NCBI GenBank assembly: GCA_023391695.1
Contig: JAEWAK010000014.1
Span: 52,173-116,172 of the forward strand
Direction of reading: 5' to 3'
Length of the DNA stretch: 64,000 nt
From: Bacillota bacterium
GTDB lineage: Bacteria > Bacillota > Clostridia > Lachnospirales > Lachnospiraceae
The position numbers were made by a program, and so were the translations under genes. This document shows, one piece after another, positions 31,021 to 40,878 of this stretch (the stretch's first letter is position 1; the number at the start of each line of letters is the position of its first letter). The notes under the pieces were generated by a model. It did no database searches and was not told the DNA's origin. It saw nothing but the letters and a program-made list of their open reading frames with translations.

Positions 31021-32043
31021 TTATTTTATGGCGCCGGATTTTTTGTGCATTTCAATGTATTGGTCTACGTTATCTTTCGTAATTAACGGACAGTCAATGT
31101 CAATATCGATCTGGGTTTCTTCGCCGGTTAATAATTTATTTGCCGTATCCATTAAGGATGTTGCAAGGTCATAAGCGCTTTGTAAGCTTGTGGAAGTCAT
31201 TAAGCCGTCTTTGATTAACAGGCAGGCTTCGGCCGTACCGTCTACACCGTAAGCTAAGATATTGTCAAATTTCGGATCGTCTTTTACAACTTCAAGGGCA
31301 CCTGCCGCCATGTTATCATTCATTGCGATGATCGCATCGATTTTATCATTTGCCTGTACCCAGGTTTCCATATAGTTCATGGCTTCATCCTTGTTCCAGT
31401 TTGCAATTTCCTTGCCAACGATTTTTACGTCAGGTCTCTTGTCAAAAAATTCTTTCTGCCAGCTTTGTTCCCTCTGGTCTGCATGGAAGTTTCCGGGAGG
31501 TCCTAAAAGTACGACTACATTGGCATTTTGGGGAATCTGTTCCACTGCCAGGTCAGCGTTTACTTTTGCCTGTGCGTACGGATCCGCATCTACGGAAGAA
31601 GAACCTTCAATACCGCTGATACGGGCATTGGTTGTAATGGTTACAATACCTGCTGCCACTGCTTTTTCCACATAAGGTCTCTGTGCTTCCCCGTTATTGG
31701 GCTGAACGATGATTGCATCATATTTGTTTGTGATGGCATTTTCAATTAAGGAGTTTTCCGTATCGTCGGAAGCCTGACCGTCAAAAACGTCTAATTTCAC
31801 ATTGGGATATTTGGCTGCTTCTTCCGTTACGGCATTTGCTAACCATGCTGCAAAGGAGTCGGCCTGCGCTCTTGCTATATAGGCGATCCGGTATACTTTA
31901 TCCGTACTGCCTTCTTCTGTTTTTGTATCTTCCTTGCCGGTCTGTTCCGTCCCTGTTTTTGTCCCCTGACCTTTTGTAGAACACCCCGCAAATACGGAAG
32001 CCAATAATACTGCTACCATTGTTAAAACTAACAATTTTTTCAT
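31021..32043 (-). CDS. RbsB-type sugar-binding lipoprotein
   Basis: A 340-residue extracellular substrate-binding protein with a lipoprotein signal (LLASVFAGCSTKG), a Gly/Thr/Lys-rich linker and a periplasmic-binding-protein family 4 fold (YRIAYIARAQADSFAAWLAN, then an NNGEAQRPYVEKAV segment). Such proteins bind monosaccharides or polyols for RbsAC-type importers. Its gene follows the permease gene by about 65 bases and precedes the polyol dehydrogenase. The ligand is probably a pentose, hexose or polyol. Uptake may be controlled by the adjacent YesMN-type two-component system. Confidence 0.9.
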   Translation of the reverse strand: MKKLLVLTMVAVLLASVFAGCSTKGQGTKTGTEQTGKEDTKTEEGSTDKVYRIAYIARAQADSFAAWLANAVTEEAAKYPNVKLDVFDGQASDDTENSLIENAITNKYDAIIVQPNNGEAQRPYVEKAVAAGIVTITTNARISGIEGSSSVDADPYAQAKVNADLAVEQIPQNANVVVLLGPPGNFHADQREQSWQKEFFDKRPDVKIVGKEIANWNKDEAMNYMETWVQANDKIDAIIAMNDNMAAGALEVVKDDPKFDNILAYGVDGTAEACLLIKDGLMTSTSLQSAYDLATSLMDTANKLLTGEETQIDIDIDCPLITKDNVDQYIEMHKKSGAIK

Positions 32044-32108
32044 ACCTTTTCCTCCTGATTTTTTATTCTAAATAGGGTTCTTCCCTATCATAGACTGTTT
32101 GTAAGTTT

Positions 32109-33074
32109 CTAACGTTTTTTCCTCATGGTTTTTGCCCAGATATCGTATATAACTGCAAGTGCTATGATCGCACCCCGGACGATCTGCTGCAAGTAAGAGT
32201 TAACACCTACCAATACCATGATGTTATCCAGGAAACCAACGATAAAGGCGCCTGCCAGGGTTCCGGAAGCAGTTCCGATACCGCCGGAAAAGCTGGTACC
32301 GCCGATTACTGCGGCAGTAAGTGCTTTGAATTCATAGCCAATGGCTCCGTTTGGCATACCGCCGTTAACACGGGACATAAACAGTACACCAGCGATGCCG
32401 ACAAAGATACCATTGATGATGAAGGCTCTCATTTTAATCCTGTTTACATGGATACCGGAAGCATTGGCTGCTTCTTCATTGCCTCCGATGGCATAGATGG
32501 ACCGGCCAAAGGCGGTATGCCTTAAGAGATACCAGGTAATTATGAGGGTTCCGACCAGAAAAATCACGGGTGTCGGGATACCAAATATTTCACCTTGGCC
32601 AAATTTGATATAAGCACCGATCTGGTAAATATTCTGGCCGTTGGTATAAAGGAGGGCGGCTCCTCTTGCCATAGCCATCATAGCCAAAGTTGCAATAAAG
32701 GGAGGAGTTTTATATTTGGTAACCATTAAACCGTTTAATACGTTACAGCCGACACCCACCAGAATGGCGACAAGAAAACCAATGGTTAAGGAACCCGTTC
32801 CGGTATATGCGGAAATAGAGAGAACACCTGCCAGCGCCAGTACGGAGGCGGAGGACAAGTCCAGCATACCCGATATAATAAGGATGGTTTGTCCGAATGC
32901 CAAAATCGTACCTACCGAAATCTGTGTGGAAATATTCTGTAAATTGGCTACGGATACAAAATTCTTATTAGCCAGCCAGCAGAAAATAAATAACGCTATT
33001 AGAACAAAATAAATACTGTATTTGCTTTTGATGTTCGAAAACATCTTGCTTTTCGTCATACTTTTGGTATTCAA
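32109..33074 (-). CDS. RbsC-type sugar ABC permease
   Basis: A 321-residue polytopic permease with about eight to ten helices, beginning with a basic N-terminus and a first helix at about 20-38. The family motif region includes GGNEEAANASGIHV and the conserved GGTSFSGGIGT loop before the last helices. It starts one base after the stop of the ATPase gene, so the two are translationally coupled. It is a single permease gene, as usual for RbsC/XylH-type homodimers. Confidence 0.92.
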   Translation of the reverse strand: MNTKSMTKSKMFSNIKSKYSIYFVLIALFIFCWLANKNFVSVANLQNISTQISVGTILAFGQTILIISGMLDLSSASVLALAGVLSISAYTGTGSLTIGFLVAILVGVGCNVLNGLMVTKYKTPPFIATLAMMAMARGAALLYTNGQNIYQIGAYIKFGQGEIFGIPTPVIFLVGTLIITWYLLRHTAFGRSIYAIGGNEEAANASGIHVNRIKMRAFIINGIFVGIAGVLFMSRVNGGMPNGAIGYEFKALTAAVIGGTSFSGGIGTASGTLAGAFIVGFLDNIMVLVGVNSYLQQIVRGAIIALAVIYDIWAKTMRKKR

Positions 33075-33075
33075 T

Positions 33076-34590
33076 TTATTTCACCTCTTTTTGGATTTTT
33101 GTACCGGTTGCATAAGCCATAATACCTTCCTGGGTAAATTCCTCCCTGGTCAGCATGCCTGTAACCTTTCCTTTTGCCATAACATAAATCCGGTCACACA
33201 TGCCGATAAGTTCCGGTAATTCGGAGGAAACCATGACAAGGGCTTTCTTCTGTTTCGCAAGTTCCGTCATTAACTTATAAATCTCGTACTTTGCGCCAAC
33301 GTCAATTCCCCGGGTCGGTTCATCCACAATTAAGATATCCGGGTCCGTAACCATCCACTTTGCAAGTATGACTTTCTGCTGGTTCCCGCCGCTTAAGGAT
33401 TCGATCTTGGTTTCATAGTCGGGGGTTTTCACATTCATCTTTTCGCAAAATTCCTTAACGGCTTTATTTTCTTCCTCTTCATGGAGCCTGCCTTTATAGA
33501 TGAACTTCTTAAGACTTGCCAGCGCTACGTTTTCTTTGATACTGCGGACAGGAATGATGCCAAACCTCCGTCTGTCTTCCGAAAGCATGACCATTTTTTT
33601 GTCAATGCTGCTTTTTACATTCTTAATAACCGTTTTCTTGTTTTTTATAAAGATATCCCCGGCCTCATATGGGTCAAGTCCGAATAAACACCTCATGACC
33701 TCCGTCCTGCCTGCTCCCATTAAGCCTGCAAAGCCGATGATTTCACCTTCCCTGACGTGGAAGTTTACATTTTCGAATTTATCTCTCTGAGTCAGCCCTT
33801 CTACTTTTAAAATTTCCCCGCCAAGTTTAATCTCTTCCTTTGGGAAGTTGTTCTCCAGCTTCCTTCCTACCATCTGTGATATGACGGTTTCTAGGTCATA
33901 TTGATCAATCGGCCTTGAATCCACCACACAGCCATCCCGGAATACGGTTATTTCATCTGCTATGCGGAATATTTCATCCATTTTGTGGGAGATATAAATA
34001 ATGCTGGCACCACGGCTTTTAATCTCATTAATTTTTCTGAATAATACCTCTACTTCTTTGTTGGTAATGGCGGAGGTAGGTTCATCCATAATGATAATAT
34101 CCGAATTATAGGAAATTGCCTTTAATATCTCTAACATCTGGATATCCGAAACGGTTAATTCTTTCAGCTTTGTTTCCGGATCATAATTTAAGTTTTCTTT
34201 TTGCAAAAGCTCTTTGGTCCGCTTTCTAATTTCCTTCCAGTCGATCCTTCCGTACCTGTCTCTGGGCCAGTTCCCGACGCAAAGGCTTTCTTCAATGGTC
34301 ATTTCCGGCATATAATTTAATTCCTGGAAAATCATGGAGATTCCCAGGCTTCGTGCCTGTATCGGATTCTTGATTTCAACGGGCTTCTCATCTATCAGAA
34401 CCTCACCGGAATCCGGCCGGTAAATTCCATTGATTACTTTCATCAAAGTTGATTTGCCTGCTCCGTTTTCCCCGCAAAGTACATGGACCGTTCCTTTTCT
34501 TACCGCAAAATTTACTTCGTTTAATGCCTTTACCCCCGGAAAGGATTTATTAATATTTGATACTCTCAACTTAATATCTGTATTTATCAT
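33076..34590 (-). CDS. RbsA/XylG-type sugar ABC ATPase with two nucleotide-binding domains
   Basis: A 504-residue protein with two fused ATPase domains. The first has Walker A GENGAGKST and Walker B IIIMDEPTSAI; the second has the degenerate P-loop GLMGAGRTE, the signature LSGGNQQKV and Walker B ILIVDEPTRGID, standard for RbsA, MglA and XylG. The ATG at 34590 is nine bases after AAAGGAG; a longer frame from 34623 has no ribosome binding site. It is the first gene of a four-gene operon with permease, binding protein and polyol dehydrogenase. Confidence 0.92.
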   Translation of the reverse strand: MINTDIKLRVSNINKSFPGVKALNEVNFAVRKGTVHVLCGENGAGKSTLMKVINGIYRPDSGEVLIDEKPVEIKNPIQARSLGISMIFQELNYMPEMTIEESLCVGNWPRDRYGRIDWKEIRKRTKELLQKENLNYDPETKLKELTVSDIQMLEILKAISYNSDIIIMDEPTSAITNKEVEVLFRKINEIKSRGASIIYISHKMDEIFRIADEITVFRDGCVVDSRPIDQYDLETVISQMVGRKLENNFPKEEIKLGGEILKVEGLTQRDKFENVNFHVREGEIIGFAGLMGAGRTEVMRCLFGLDPYEAGDIFIKNKKTVIKNVKSSIDKKMVMLSEDRRRFGIIPVRSIKENVALASLKKFIYKGRLHEEEENKAVKEFCEKMNVKTPDYETKIESLSGGNQQKVILAKWMVTDPDILIVDEPTRGIDVGAKYEIYKLMTELAKQKKALVMVSSELPELIGMCDRIYVMAKGKVTGMLTREEFTQEGIMAYATGTKIQKEVK

Positions 34591-34845
34591 AAACCGCTTC
34601 TCCTTTCTAATTATTTTAGGCATTCTGTTTAGTTCGCTTTCTGTGAATACAATATTACTATAAAATTTTAAACAAAAGAATGAACCGCATTGCGTTGTTT
34701 ATGTACAATTTTACTCAAAGTGTTTTTAAGTTATATATTTGGAAGATTTTTTTATACCGGATTAAGATTCTTTTGTACAATTTTAAGGTAAGGCAAAGTT
34801 ATATCTGCCGCAGTATGATCCTCCCGAAAGATTTTTATGTTATAG

Positions 34846-34977
34846 AACGTAATTTCTGTAACAGAACAAAGAGTCCGGCTTGTCAGACTCTGGCGCTGAC
34901 ACGCTGTCACTTCCGTGACAATATTCCTTAACACGTCTTGCATCCCTGCCCGGAGGGCTTTTTTATGCAATAGGACG
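34846..34977 (+). ncRNA. Structured intergenic element ending in an intrinsic terminator, possible small RNA or repeat
   Basis: Plus-strand hairpins: AGAGTC/GACTCT (34870-34891), TGACA-CGC-TGTCA (34897-34909), the alternative TGTCAC-TTCC-GTGACA (34905-34920), then GCCC-GGA-GGGC with six Ts (34948-34964), nested in TTGCAT/ATGCAA. GTTATAGAAC and GTAACAGAAC near its start are approximate direct repeats 19 bases apart. A frame on the opposite strand (34752-35033) also resembles short clostridial hypothetical proteins that I suspect are mistranslated repeats. It could be a small RNA, a leader or a mobile repeat. Confidence 0.4.
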
Positions 34978-34991
34978 TTATTTCCCTGCAT

Positions 34992-35055
34992 AAAAAACTC
35001 GGACGGAAAGTTCCGAAACTTAAAATAATCCAAGTTTCGGAACTTTCCGTCCGAG
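34992..35055 (-). terminator. Perfect 24-bp hairpin terminator of the YesMN operon
   Basis: Arms at 34998-35021 and 35032-35055 (begin CTCGGACGGAAAGTTCCG) are fully complementary with a ten-base loop; the minus strand then reads TTTTTT. It separates the sensory operon from the importer operon. Confidence 0.95.
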
Positions 35056-35071
35056 GCTGCTTTTACTTCAT

Positions 35072-36658
35072 TTATTTTCTTGCCATTCCTTCCTTATACT
35101 CAATAACGGTCATGCCGGTTATCTTTTTAAAGACTTTGCTGAAATACTGCTGATCGGAATACCCTACTTTTTCAAATACTTCCTTGATCTTGATATCCGA
35201 TTCCAACAAGAGCTGTTTTGCTTTTTCAATTCTTAGTTTATTAATATAGAGAGACATGTTTTCGCCGGTTTCCTTTTTAAATATACTGCTCAGGTAATGT
35301 TTGGATATATTCAGTTCATCCGCCACATCATCAAGGGATATCTTTTCCATGTAATGATATTTAATAAAATTCAATGCCTGGTTAATCATGAATTTGGAAT
35401 TATGATATCTCAGGTTCCGGATTTCCAGAATCAGCTTTTCCGAAACTCGGTACAAAAGGCCGATAATATTGTCAAGCCGGTCGGAGTGTTCTATTTGATA
35501 GTGATAAGTCTTATGGCTTTCAAATATTTCCCGGTTTGACAGGTAAAGCCCGTAACTGCTGAACAGATCCCCCATCAGGTTCAAATAAAATATTTTAACT
35601 ATCATGGGAGATACCAGGCTGCTTTCAAAATACTGTCCGGTTTCTTCGGTCCATTCCTTCACTTTATCAAGGTTTTCATGTCCGATGGCTTCGATAAAGC
35701 TTTTATTATAGGTTTTTTTCAGTTCAAAAACATCGGGTTCCTTAAAATGTACCGTATCCGCAGACACCAGTGTGCTGGTATCTTTCATTTTATAAAACAG
35801 AACCTGTGCTTTTTCCGAAAACTCCCTGTATACATCGCCAGCCTGTTCTATTTGATCGAATAGACCGGAATAGATACCGTTTAACGGGATATTAAAATAC
35901 TGCAGGGCACCGTTGGCTGCCGCGGCAAACATCTTTTTTATCCCGGCCGCCTTTAAGTCTGGGGAAGATAGAAACAACAGGAAAGGATTAAGCTGCTGTA
36001 TGTCAATATAGGCTATGGAAGCCTGACGGAATTGTTCAAAAAGGATATTCTTTACCGCATGATTTACTTGTGCCGTATCCCCCTGAGCTTCCTTATTCGG
36101 AAGAACGGAAATACTAAAAAAAGCATACAAGGTATCCGAGACAGGAAATTTCAGATCCTTAAGTGCCTTAACCAGTCTCTCCTCCATATGGAAGCCATTT
36201 TTCACAAGCTCCGAAACAAGGGAACGTTTCAGGTCCTCAAGGTCTGGTTTCTTTTCCTTTTCCGCCTCAGCCCGGTTCTCCGAATCCATCTTTTCCTTCA
36301 GGGACGACATGAGCTTGATCAGCTCCTCATCTTCAATTTCCGATTTTAAAATATAATCATAAGCCCCCGCCTTTAATGCCTTCCTTACATAGGAAAACTC
36401 ATCATAACAGGTTAAAACAAGTATTTTCGCTTCCCCATCCTCATTTCTTATTTTATCCACTAACCAGAGTCCGTCCTGTTTCGGCATTTTAATATCCGTA
36501 ATTATTACCTCCGGCTTATATTTCAGATAATTCTCATAAGCCTGCTCCCCATTGGCAGCTTCCGCTGCGATTGTAAAACCAATGGATTCCCAGTCTATTG
36601 TTGTCTTAAGCCCCACCCTGACCAGGACTTCATCATCAACAATCATAACTTTATACAT
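35072..36658 (-). CDS. YesN/AraC-type response regulator
   Basis: A 528-residue response regulator. The receiver domain (1-120) has DDE at 8-10 and phospho-acceptor Asp55 in VIITDIKMP. A long middle region of unknown fold is followed by two AraC helix-turn-helix motifs (ISLDDVADELNISKHYLSSIFKKE and IKEVFEKVGYSDQQYFSKVF regions). It pairs with the histidine kinase encoded 32 bases upstream and probably activates the sugar importer operon beyond the terminator. The ATG at 36658 (MYKVMIVDDE) has better ribosome binding site spacing than the ATG at 36664. Confidence 0.92.
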   Translation of the reverse strand: MYKVMIVDDEVLVRVGLKTTIDWESIGFTIAAEAANGEQAYENYLKYKPEVIITDIKMPKQDGLWLVDKIRNEDGEAKILVLTCYDEFSYVRKALKAGAYDYILKSEIEDEELIKLMSSLKEKMDSENRAEAEKEKKPDLEDLKRSLVSELVKNGFHMEERLVKALKDLKFPVSDTLYAFFSISVLPNKEAQGDTAQVNHAVKNILFEQFRQASIAYIDIQQLNPFLLFLSSPDLKAAGIKKMFAAAANGALQYFNIPLNGIYSGLFDQIEQAGDVYREFSEKAQVLFYKMKDTSTLVSADTVHFKEPDVFELKKTYNKSFIEAIGHENLDKVKEWTEETGQYFESSLVSPMIVKIFYLNLMGDLFSSYGLYLSNREIFESHKTYHYQIEHSDRLDNIIGLLYRVSEKLILEIRNLRYHNSKFMINQALNFIKYHYMEKISLDDVADELNISKHYLSSIFKKETGENMSLYINKLRIEKAKQLLLESDIKIKEVFEKVGYSDQQYFSKVFKKITGMTVIEYKEGMARK

Positions 36659-36690
36659 AAACATCCGCCCTTTCTTTTTAAAATACCCGG

Positions 36691-38445
36691 CTAAGCTGAT
36701 TTAACGGGCAATATTACCCGCACCAAAGTACCTGCACCCAGTTTTGTTTCAATATGAATTCCGAATTCATTCCCGTAGTATAGACGGATCCTGTGATTAA
36801 CATTATTGATTCCTACCTTGCTGAATTTATTTTTATCCGCGGAATCGGATAAAATATGATTTAAAACCGCCTCTTCAATGCCCGGACCGTCATCCTTTAT
36901 TTCAACAATAAGCCGGTCATCCGTTATAAAACCGGATATTTCTATGTTGATTTCCTGCCTTTCATCTGTAAGGCCGTAAATAATGGAATTCTCAACGATG
37001 GGCTGCAATATGAGTTTGGGGACGGATATATCAAGGCACTCCTCTTCCATGGACTGGGTCAGGTTAATCGCCTGGTTAAAACGCAGCTTCTGTATTATAA
37101 CGTAATTTTCCACATAGTCCAATTCTTCCCGTAAGGTGATCGTATCCCTTCCGAGATTCGTACTGATTCTAAGGAGTTTAATGAGTGCCGTAATGGACCT
37201 GCTGACACTGGTATTGCCCTGGATCTTTGCCATCCACTTAATGGTATTCAGGGTATTATATAAAAAGTGGGGATTGATCTGTGCATGAAGGGCTTCCAGT
37301 TCCACTTCTTTTTTTTCCTGTTCTTCCTTCACCAATTTGCCGATCAGCTGCTGCATTTCACCGATCATGTTATTTAAACTTATTCCAAGCTGTCCCAGCT
37401 CATCATTGGACCGGATTTCCGTCCTGGCTGTCAGATCTCCCTGCTCAACCTTTTTTATGACTGCCCTCATCTTCATCATGGGTTCCGTGTAACGTATGGA
37501 GAAAATCAACATAAAAAGAAGGATCACCCCAGCATAAATGACGCCTCCCAGAATCAAATAGGTCTGAATCTGATTTATCTCCTGATACAGATATTTGGTG
37601 GACAGGTTTTTTATGATTTTCCAGCCGTTGGTCTGTATAGTGGAATAGATAGCTATCTGTTCCGTATCGGTTTTATAAAGCACATAATTATGCCCGCCCG
37701 TATCTTTATCTTTTAGTACCTGTTCTGCATAAGGTTCTCCCTTTATGGATTGTCCTATCCGTATTTTATTCGGATGGCTGATAATTCTGCCTATTTCATT
37801 GCAGATAAATACTTCCTCATAATTCCCCGGCTCATCATCCAGTAAACCGGAGTAGGCATTGAGGAGGACATTTTCTTCCAGGTCAAAACGGATATAGCCA
37901 TAATCTTTTAACGTATTGAAATCGATCACCTTGCGCCCCATGGTAAAATAAAGTTTTTCGAATTTACCGGACAAAATTTCAATCATCTTATGGGTAGTAG
38001 GCAGCCAGACGGGTTGTCCGGAAGATTCCACCAGTTCCGAGCTGATCTGTACGCCTTTGCCGATTTTATTAACTCCGGCGGAATAATAGCCCTGGTTAAA
38101 GGTCAGGTCTATGGATTCAATATCATCCCGTGAAGTGATAAAGGTCCTCAATACATTATTAAATTGATCCTGGGAATACTGAGGCTGATGTTCCAGCATT
38201 TTTAACAAAGTGCTGTTTGAGATTATCATAGTCGAAAATTCTTCCAGGTCATCCAGCAGAAAGTTGATCTTTTCGCCGGTTTCATAGACGGATTGTGTTT
38301 CCGACTGCGTATATTTATTCTGTATAATCTTTTTAACGGTTCTGGAGTAGGTCAGGGAAACCGCTATGGCCGGCAGGGCAATCAGAATAATTGCAATAAT
38401 GCCAAGCTTGACCCTTAATGTATTGTATAACTTTATTCTTCTCAC
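36691..38445 (-). CDS. YesM-type sensor histidine kinase
   Basis: A 584-residue membrane kinase: a helix near residues 12-30, an extracellular sensor region (about 35-290), a second helix (about 297-318), HAMP (about 320-372), the His_kinase motif QINPHFLYNTLN (His near 392) and a HATPase domain with QPIVENSIIYG and DDGPGI. It partners the YesN-type regulator. The upstream gene encodes a sugar-binding lipoprotein with no permease beside it, which may present a ligand to this kinase. The ribosome binding site lies in the 32-base gap. Confidence 0.93.
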   Translation of the reverse strand: MRRIKLYNTLRVKLGIIAIILIALPAIAVSLTYSRTVKKIIQNKYTQSETQSVYETGEKINFLLDDLEEFSTMIISNSTLLKMLEHQPQYSQDQFNNVLRTFITSRDDIESIDLTFNQGYYSAGVNKIGKGVQISSELVESSGQPVWLPTTHKMIEILSGKFEKLYFTMGRKVIDFNTLKDYGYIRFDLEENVLLNAYSGLLDDEPGNYEEVFICNEIGRIISHPNKIRIGQSIKGEPYAEQVLKDKDTGGHNYVLYKTDTEQIAIYSTIQTNGWKIIKNLSTKYLYQEINQIQTYLILGGVIYAGVILLFMLIFSIRYTEPMMKMRAVIKKVEQGDLTARTEIRSNDELGQLGISLNNMIGEMQQLIGKLVKEEQEKKEVELEALHAQINPHFLYNTLNTIKWMAKIQGNTSVSRSITALIKLLRISTNLGRDTITLREELDYVENYVIIQKLRFNQAINLTQSMEEECLDISVPKLILQPIVENSIIYGLTDERQEINIEISGFITDDRLIVEIKDDGPGIEEAVLNHILSDSADKNKFSKVGINNVNHRIRLYYGNEFGIHIETKLGAGTLVRVILPVKSA

Positions 38446-38477
38446 TGTAAGCTTACCCCTTCCGGTAAATAATCCAG

Positions 38478-39992
38478 TTATGGCTTTAAATCCATATATA
38501 TTTTCCTGCTGACTTCATGACTGTCAAGATTATCCACCAGCATTTGATGTAAATTGCCGGTCAGTATTTTTTCAGCGTCATAAAAATCGGAAATTTTTGG
38601 CCTTAAGTATATATTTTCCGGTTTCCAGGCTTCCTGTACCGCATTCATATGCCTTAACATATTATCCGTATCGTTATCCGTATCGGGATTCGTGGCCGGA
38701 CTTTCCGTCCGGCCGCTTCCTGACAGTTCTTCGTAGACAGATTTTCTGGTAGGCAGGCTGCCTCCTTCGGGATGTTTCAGTACTTTTAACTGCATGTCCT
38801 TTGAGGTGGCCCATACAATGTACAACCAGGCCGCCTTTTTTTCATCCTCTGTTGCATATTTGTTAATACCGATGCCTGAACCGCCGTATATATTGCTGCT
38901 TTTTACATCGCCATAGGGTAAAATGGAATAACCTACTTTGCCTGCCACTTTCGATAAGAGGCTGTCTTCCACATAGGTATAATTTTCATCCCAGTTGGCC
39001 ATCATGGCAATCTCCCCGTTTCTGAATGCATTGGCGGAATCAGCCCAGTTCCAGTTCAGGCTTTCCGGTGCGGATGCACCTGCAATTTTCTTATACATAT
39101 CCAAAGCCTGAATAAAATCAGCATTCACCGTATCGGTTTGTTTATATCTGGCGGTCCCTAAAGTATTGATATTTTTATCCAGAAAATAATCCCCGCCATA
39201 AGAAGCCAGTATATTGGAAAATTCACAGAAAATCGAATTATGTTCCTGGGCCATGATTCCGCTTCCATAATTTACTTCTTCCTCGGGAACATTTTCATCA
39301 ATCCACTTTGCCACTTCACAATATCTTTCCCAGGTGAAATCCGGGGAACCCGGTACCGGATCATAGCCTAAATCTGCTTTCATTTCCGACTTATAGCCAT
39401 CCAATATATCTTTTCTGTAAAAGAGAATCATGGTAGTACTGTCAAAGGGAATGGTATAAACCTGGTCCTTATTTAAAAAATAGGAACAGACCTCCGTCTG
39501 GAAATTAATAAAATCCTCCATAAACCCTTCAATATGAGGTTCGTCCGGCGACAGGTTATAGGGATTCAATACTTCCAGATAGTTGTAAAACCGGTTTAAG
39601 GTCTGATAGGGATCCACATATACTAACTGGTATTTACCTGCCTGGGTTATAAAATCCAGATTGATTCTTTGAATCAGGGTATCAAAATCTACTGCCCGGA
39701 TATTAATGTTAATACCGGTTACTTCCGAAAATTCCTCGCTTTCGTGGGTAAGGATATTGGCGTACAGATTATTTTCAACGATAAAATTAAGGGTGATCCC
39801 TTCAAATTGTTTGAGATTATAATTTTCAGGCAGTTCCAGATTCTCAAAATTGGTCCCCTGTAAATAGATTTTATCGATTGCGGCGCTTTCTTCTTTCACA
39901 CCTGTTTTATGGGAACAGGAAACAGATAAAAACAGAATAGCAAGACCAATTATCCCGGTGAAATAAAACCTTATTTTACTTTTATATAGCAT
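38478..39992 (-). CDS. Extracellular solute-binding lipoprotein (sugar type), without adjacent permeases
   Basis: A 504-residue lipoprotein; the signal peptide ends at FLSVSCSHK. The mature part is a family-1-like carbohydrate-binding protein, with GITLNFIVENNLYANILTHE near the start and the GEIAMMANWDENY and YGGSGIGINKYA segments typical of the fold. It is encoded directly upstream of the sensor kinase (32 bases) and is not accompanied by MsmF/MsmG-like permeases, so it may act as an accessory sensor or feed a permease encoded elsewhere. It heads the three-gene sensory operon. Confidence 0.87.
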   Translation of the reverse strand: MLYKSKIRFYFTGIIGLAILFLSVSCSHKTGVKEESAAIDKIYLQGTNFENLELPENYNLKQFEGITLNFIVENNLYANILTHESEEFSEVTGININIRAVDFDTLIQRINLDFITQAGKYQLVYVDPYQTLNRFYNYLEVLNPYNLSPDEPHIEGFMEDFINFQTEVCSYFLNKDQVYTIPFDSTTMILFYRKDILDGYKSEMKADLGYDPVPGSPDFTWERYCEVAKWIDENVPEEEVNYGSGIMAQEHNSIFCEFSNILASYGGDYFLDKNINTLGTARYKQTDTVNADFIQALDMYKKIAGASAPESLNWNWADSANAFRNGEIAMMANWDENYTYVEDSLLSKVAGKVGYSILPYGDVKSSNIYGGSGIGINKYATEDEKKAAWLYIVWATSKDMQLKVLKHPEGGSLPTRKSVYEELSGSGRTESPATNPDTDNDTDNMLRHMNAVQEAWKPENIYLRPKISDFYDAEKILTGNLHQMLVDNLDSHEVSRKIYMDLKP

Positions 39993-40075
39993 CAGATATC
40001 CTCCGTAACTTAAGTGAATATGTCCGCAAAACCTGCCCGGAATATCCTTATCCGAACGTAGTGAGTGTGCATCAT

Positions 40076-40119
40076 CGGTGCGAAGTACCGAATACCATGG
40101 GAGCTTGCGGACATGGTAT
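40076..40119. repeat. Twin small hairpins upstream of the sensory operon
   Basis: CGGTG-CGAAG-TACCG (40076-40090) and ATACCATG ... CATGGTAT (40092-40119) form adjacent stems in the leader of the 39992 gene. Possibly a repeat or leader structure. Confidence 0.4.
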
Positions 40120-40293
40120 AATGTCTGTTCATAAACATCTGCTGATTTACTGGTATTTTCTGTATATATTGCATAAATAACATATTAATATTTTACTTTA
40201 TATTTATATTATTTACAAGAATAAAACGTTCATGCGCTTTAAAGCAATGAATGATGTACAAAAAAACAAAGCATATACCAAAGGCATACGCTC

Positions 40294-40554
40294 TTATTTT
40301 AATATTTTACATAGCAGTGATGTAATTACACTTTTAAAACTCCCCACATTTACTTTATAATAATAATCAGTCTGTCTTTCCAGCCATCCTTTTTCCTTCC
40401 AGAACTTATAATCCGCAGAATCCCGGGGAGCTTCTTTAAACGCTTTCCGCTGCATCTTGAAACTCAGGAGTTTTATAATAGTTGGTTTTACCGGTTTCTC
40501 GTTACATATTCTACTCCAAAAACGATCCGCACTTTTAAGATATATCCAAACACC
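40294..40554 (-). pseudogene. C-terminal remnant of a flavodoxin-type NAD(P)H oxidoreductase
   Basis: A stop-to-stop open stretch of about 86 codons on the minus strand, with no start codon near its beginning. It contains DYKFWKEKGWLERQTDYYYK, which resembles the C-terminal region of clostridial multimeric-flavodoxin (NADPH-dependent FMN reductase) proteins, where a YxYWKEKGW motif is common. The FMN-binding N-terminal half is missing. Family assignment is by recollection of this motif. Confidence 0.55.
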
Positions 40555-40638
40555 TCATCAAATAGAAACAATACAAATGCCAGCAGCCACGCTACATCGT
40601 GACTGCTGGCATTTGTCATAACCATTCATTCACCATAT

Positions 40639-40878
40639 TTACTTGTGTATTTGTAGCCATTGAAGAACAGACTCATAGGGCAAAAAACCATCTGTAATAC
40701 CCAGACCTAAACCTACAAGCTCAGACTGTGAAAAGCGCATATGGATTTCGTTCAATTCTAATGTCACCAGCATCGTATAGATTCCAATACGCTTATTCCC
40801 ATCCAAAAATGCATGATTGCTAGTAATTGCGTAGGCAAGCCGCGCTGCCTTTTCTTCAACAGTAGGATACCGTTCCAC
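40639..40878 (-). pseudogene. Truncated Fic/Doc-type (death-on-curing) toxin fragment
   Basis: 79 codons from a GTG at 40878 with no ribosome binding site and a stop two codons upstream. The product has NHAFLDGNKRIGIYTMLVTL, matching the Fic/Doc active-site motif HxFxDGNKR, with Ala for the usual Pro. Intact Doc proteins are about 125 residues, so the N-terminal third is gone. No Phd-like antitoxin is adjacent. It is probably non-functional because substrate- and antitoxin-binding parts are lost. Confidence 0.7.

Noticed and set aside
34752..35033. 93-codon minus-strand frame between the two sugar operons
   Set aside because: It starts inside the 24-bp terminator and covers the multi-hairpin element; its resemblance to short hypothetical proteins is better explained by a repeated non-coding element.
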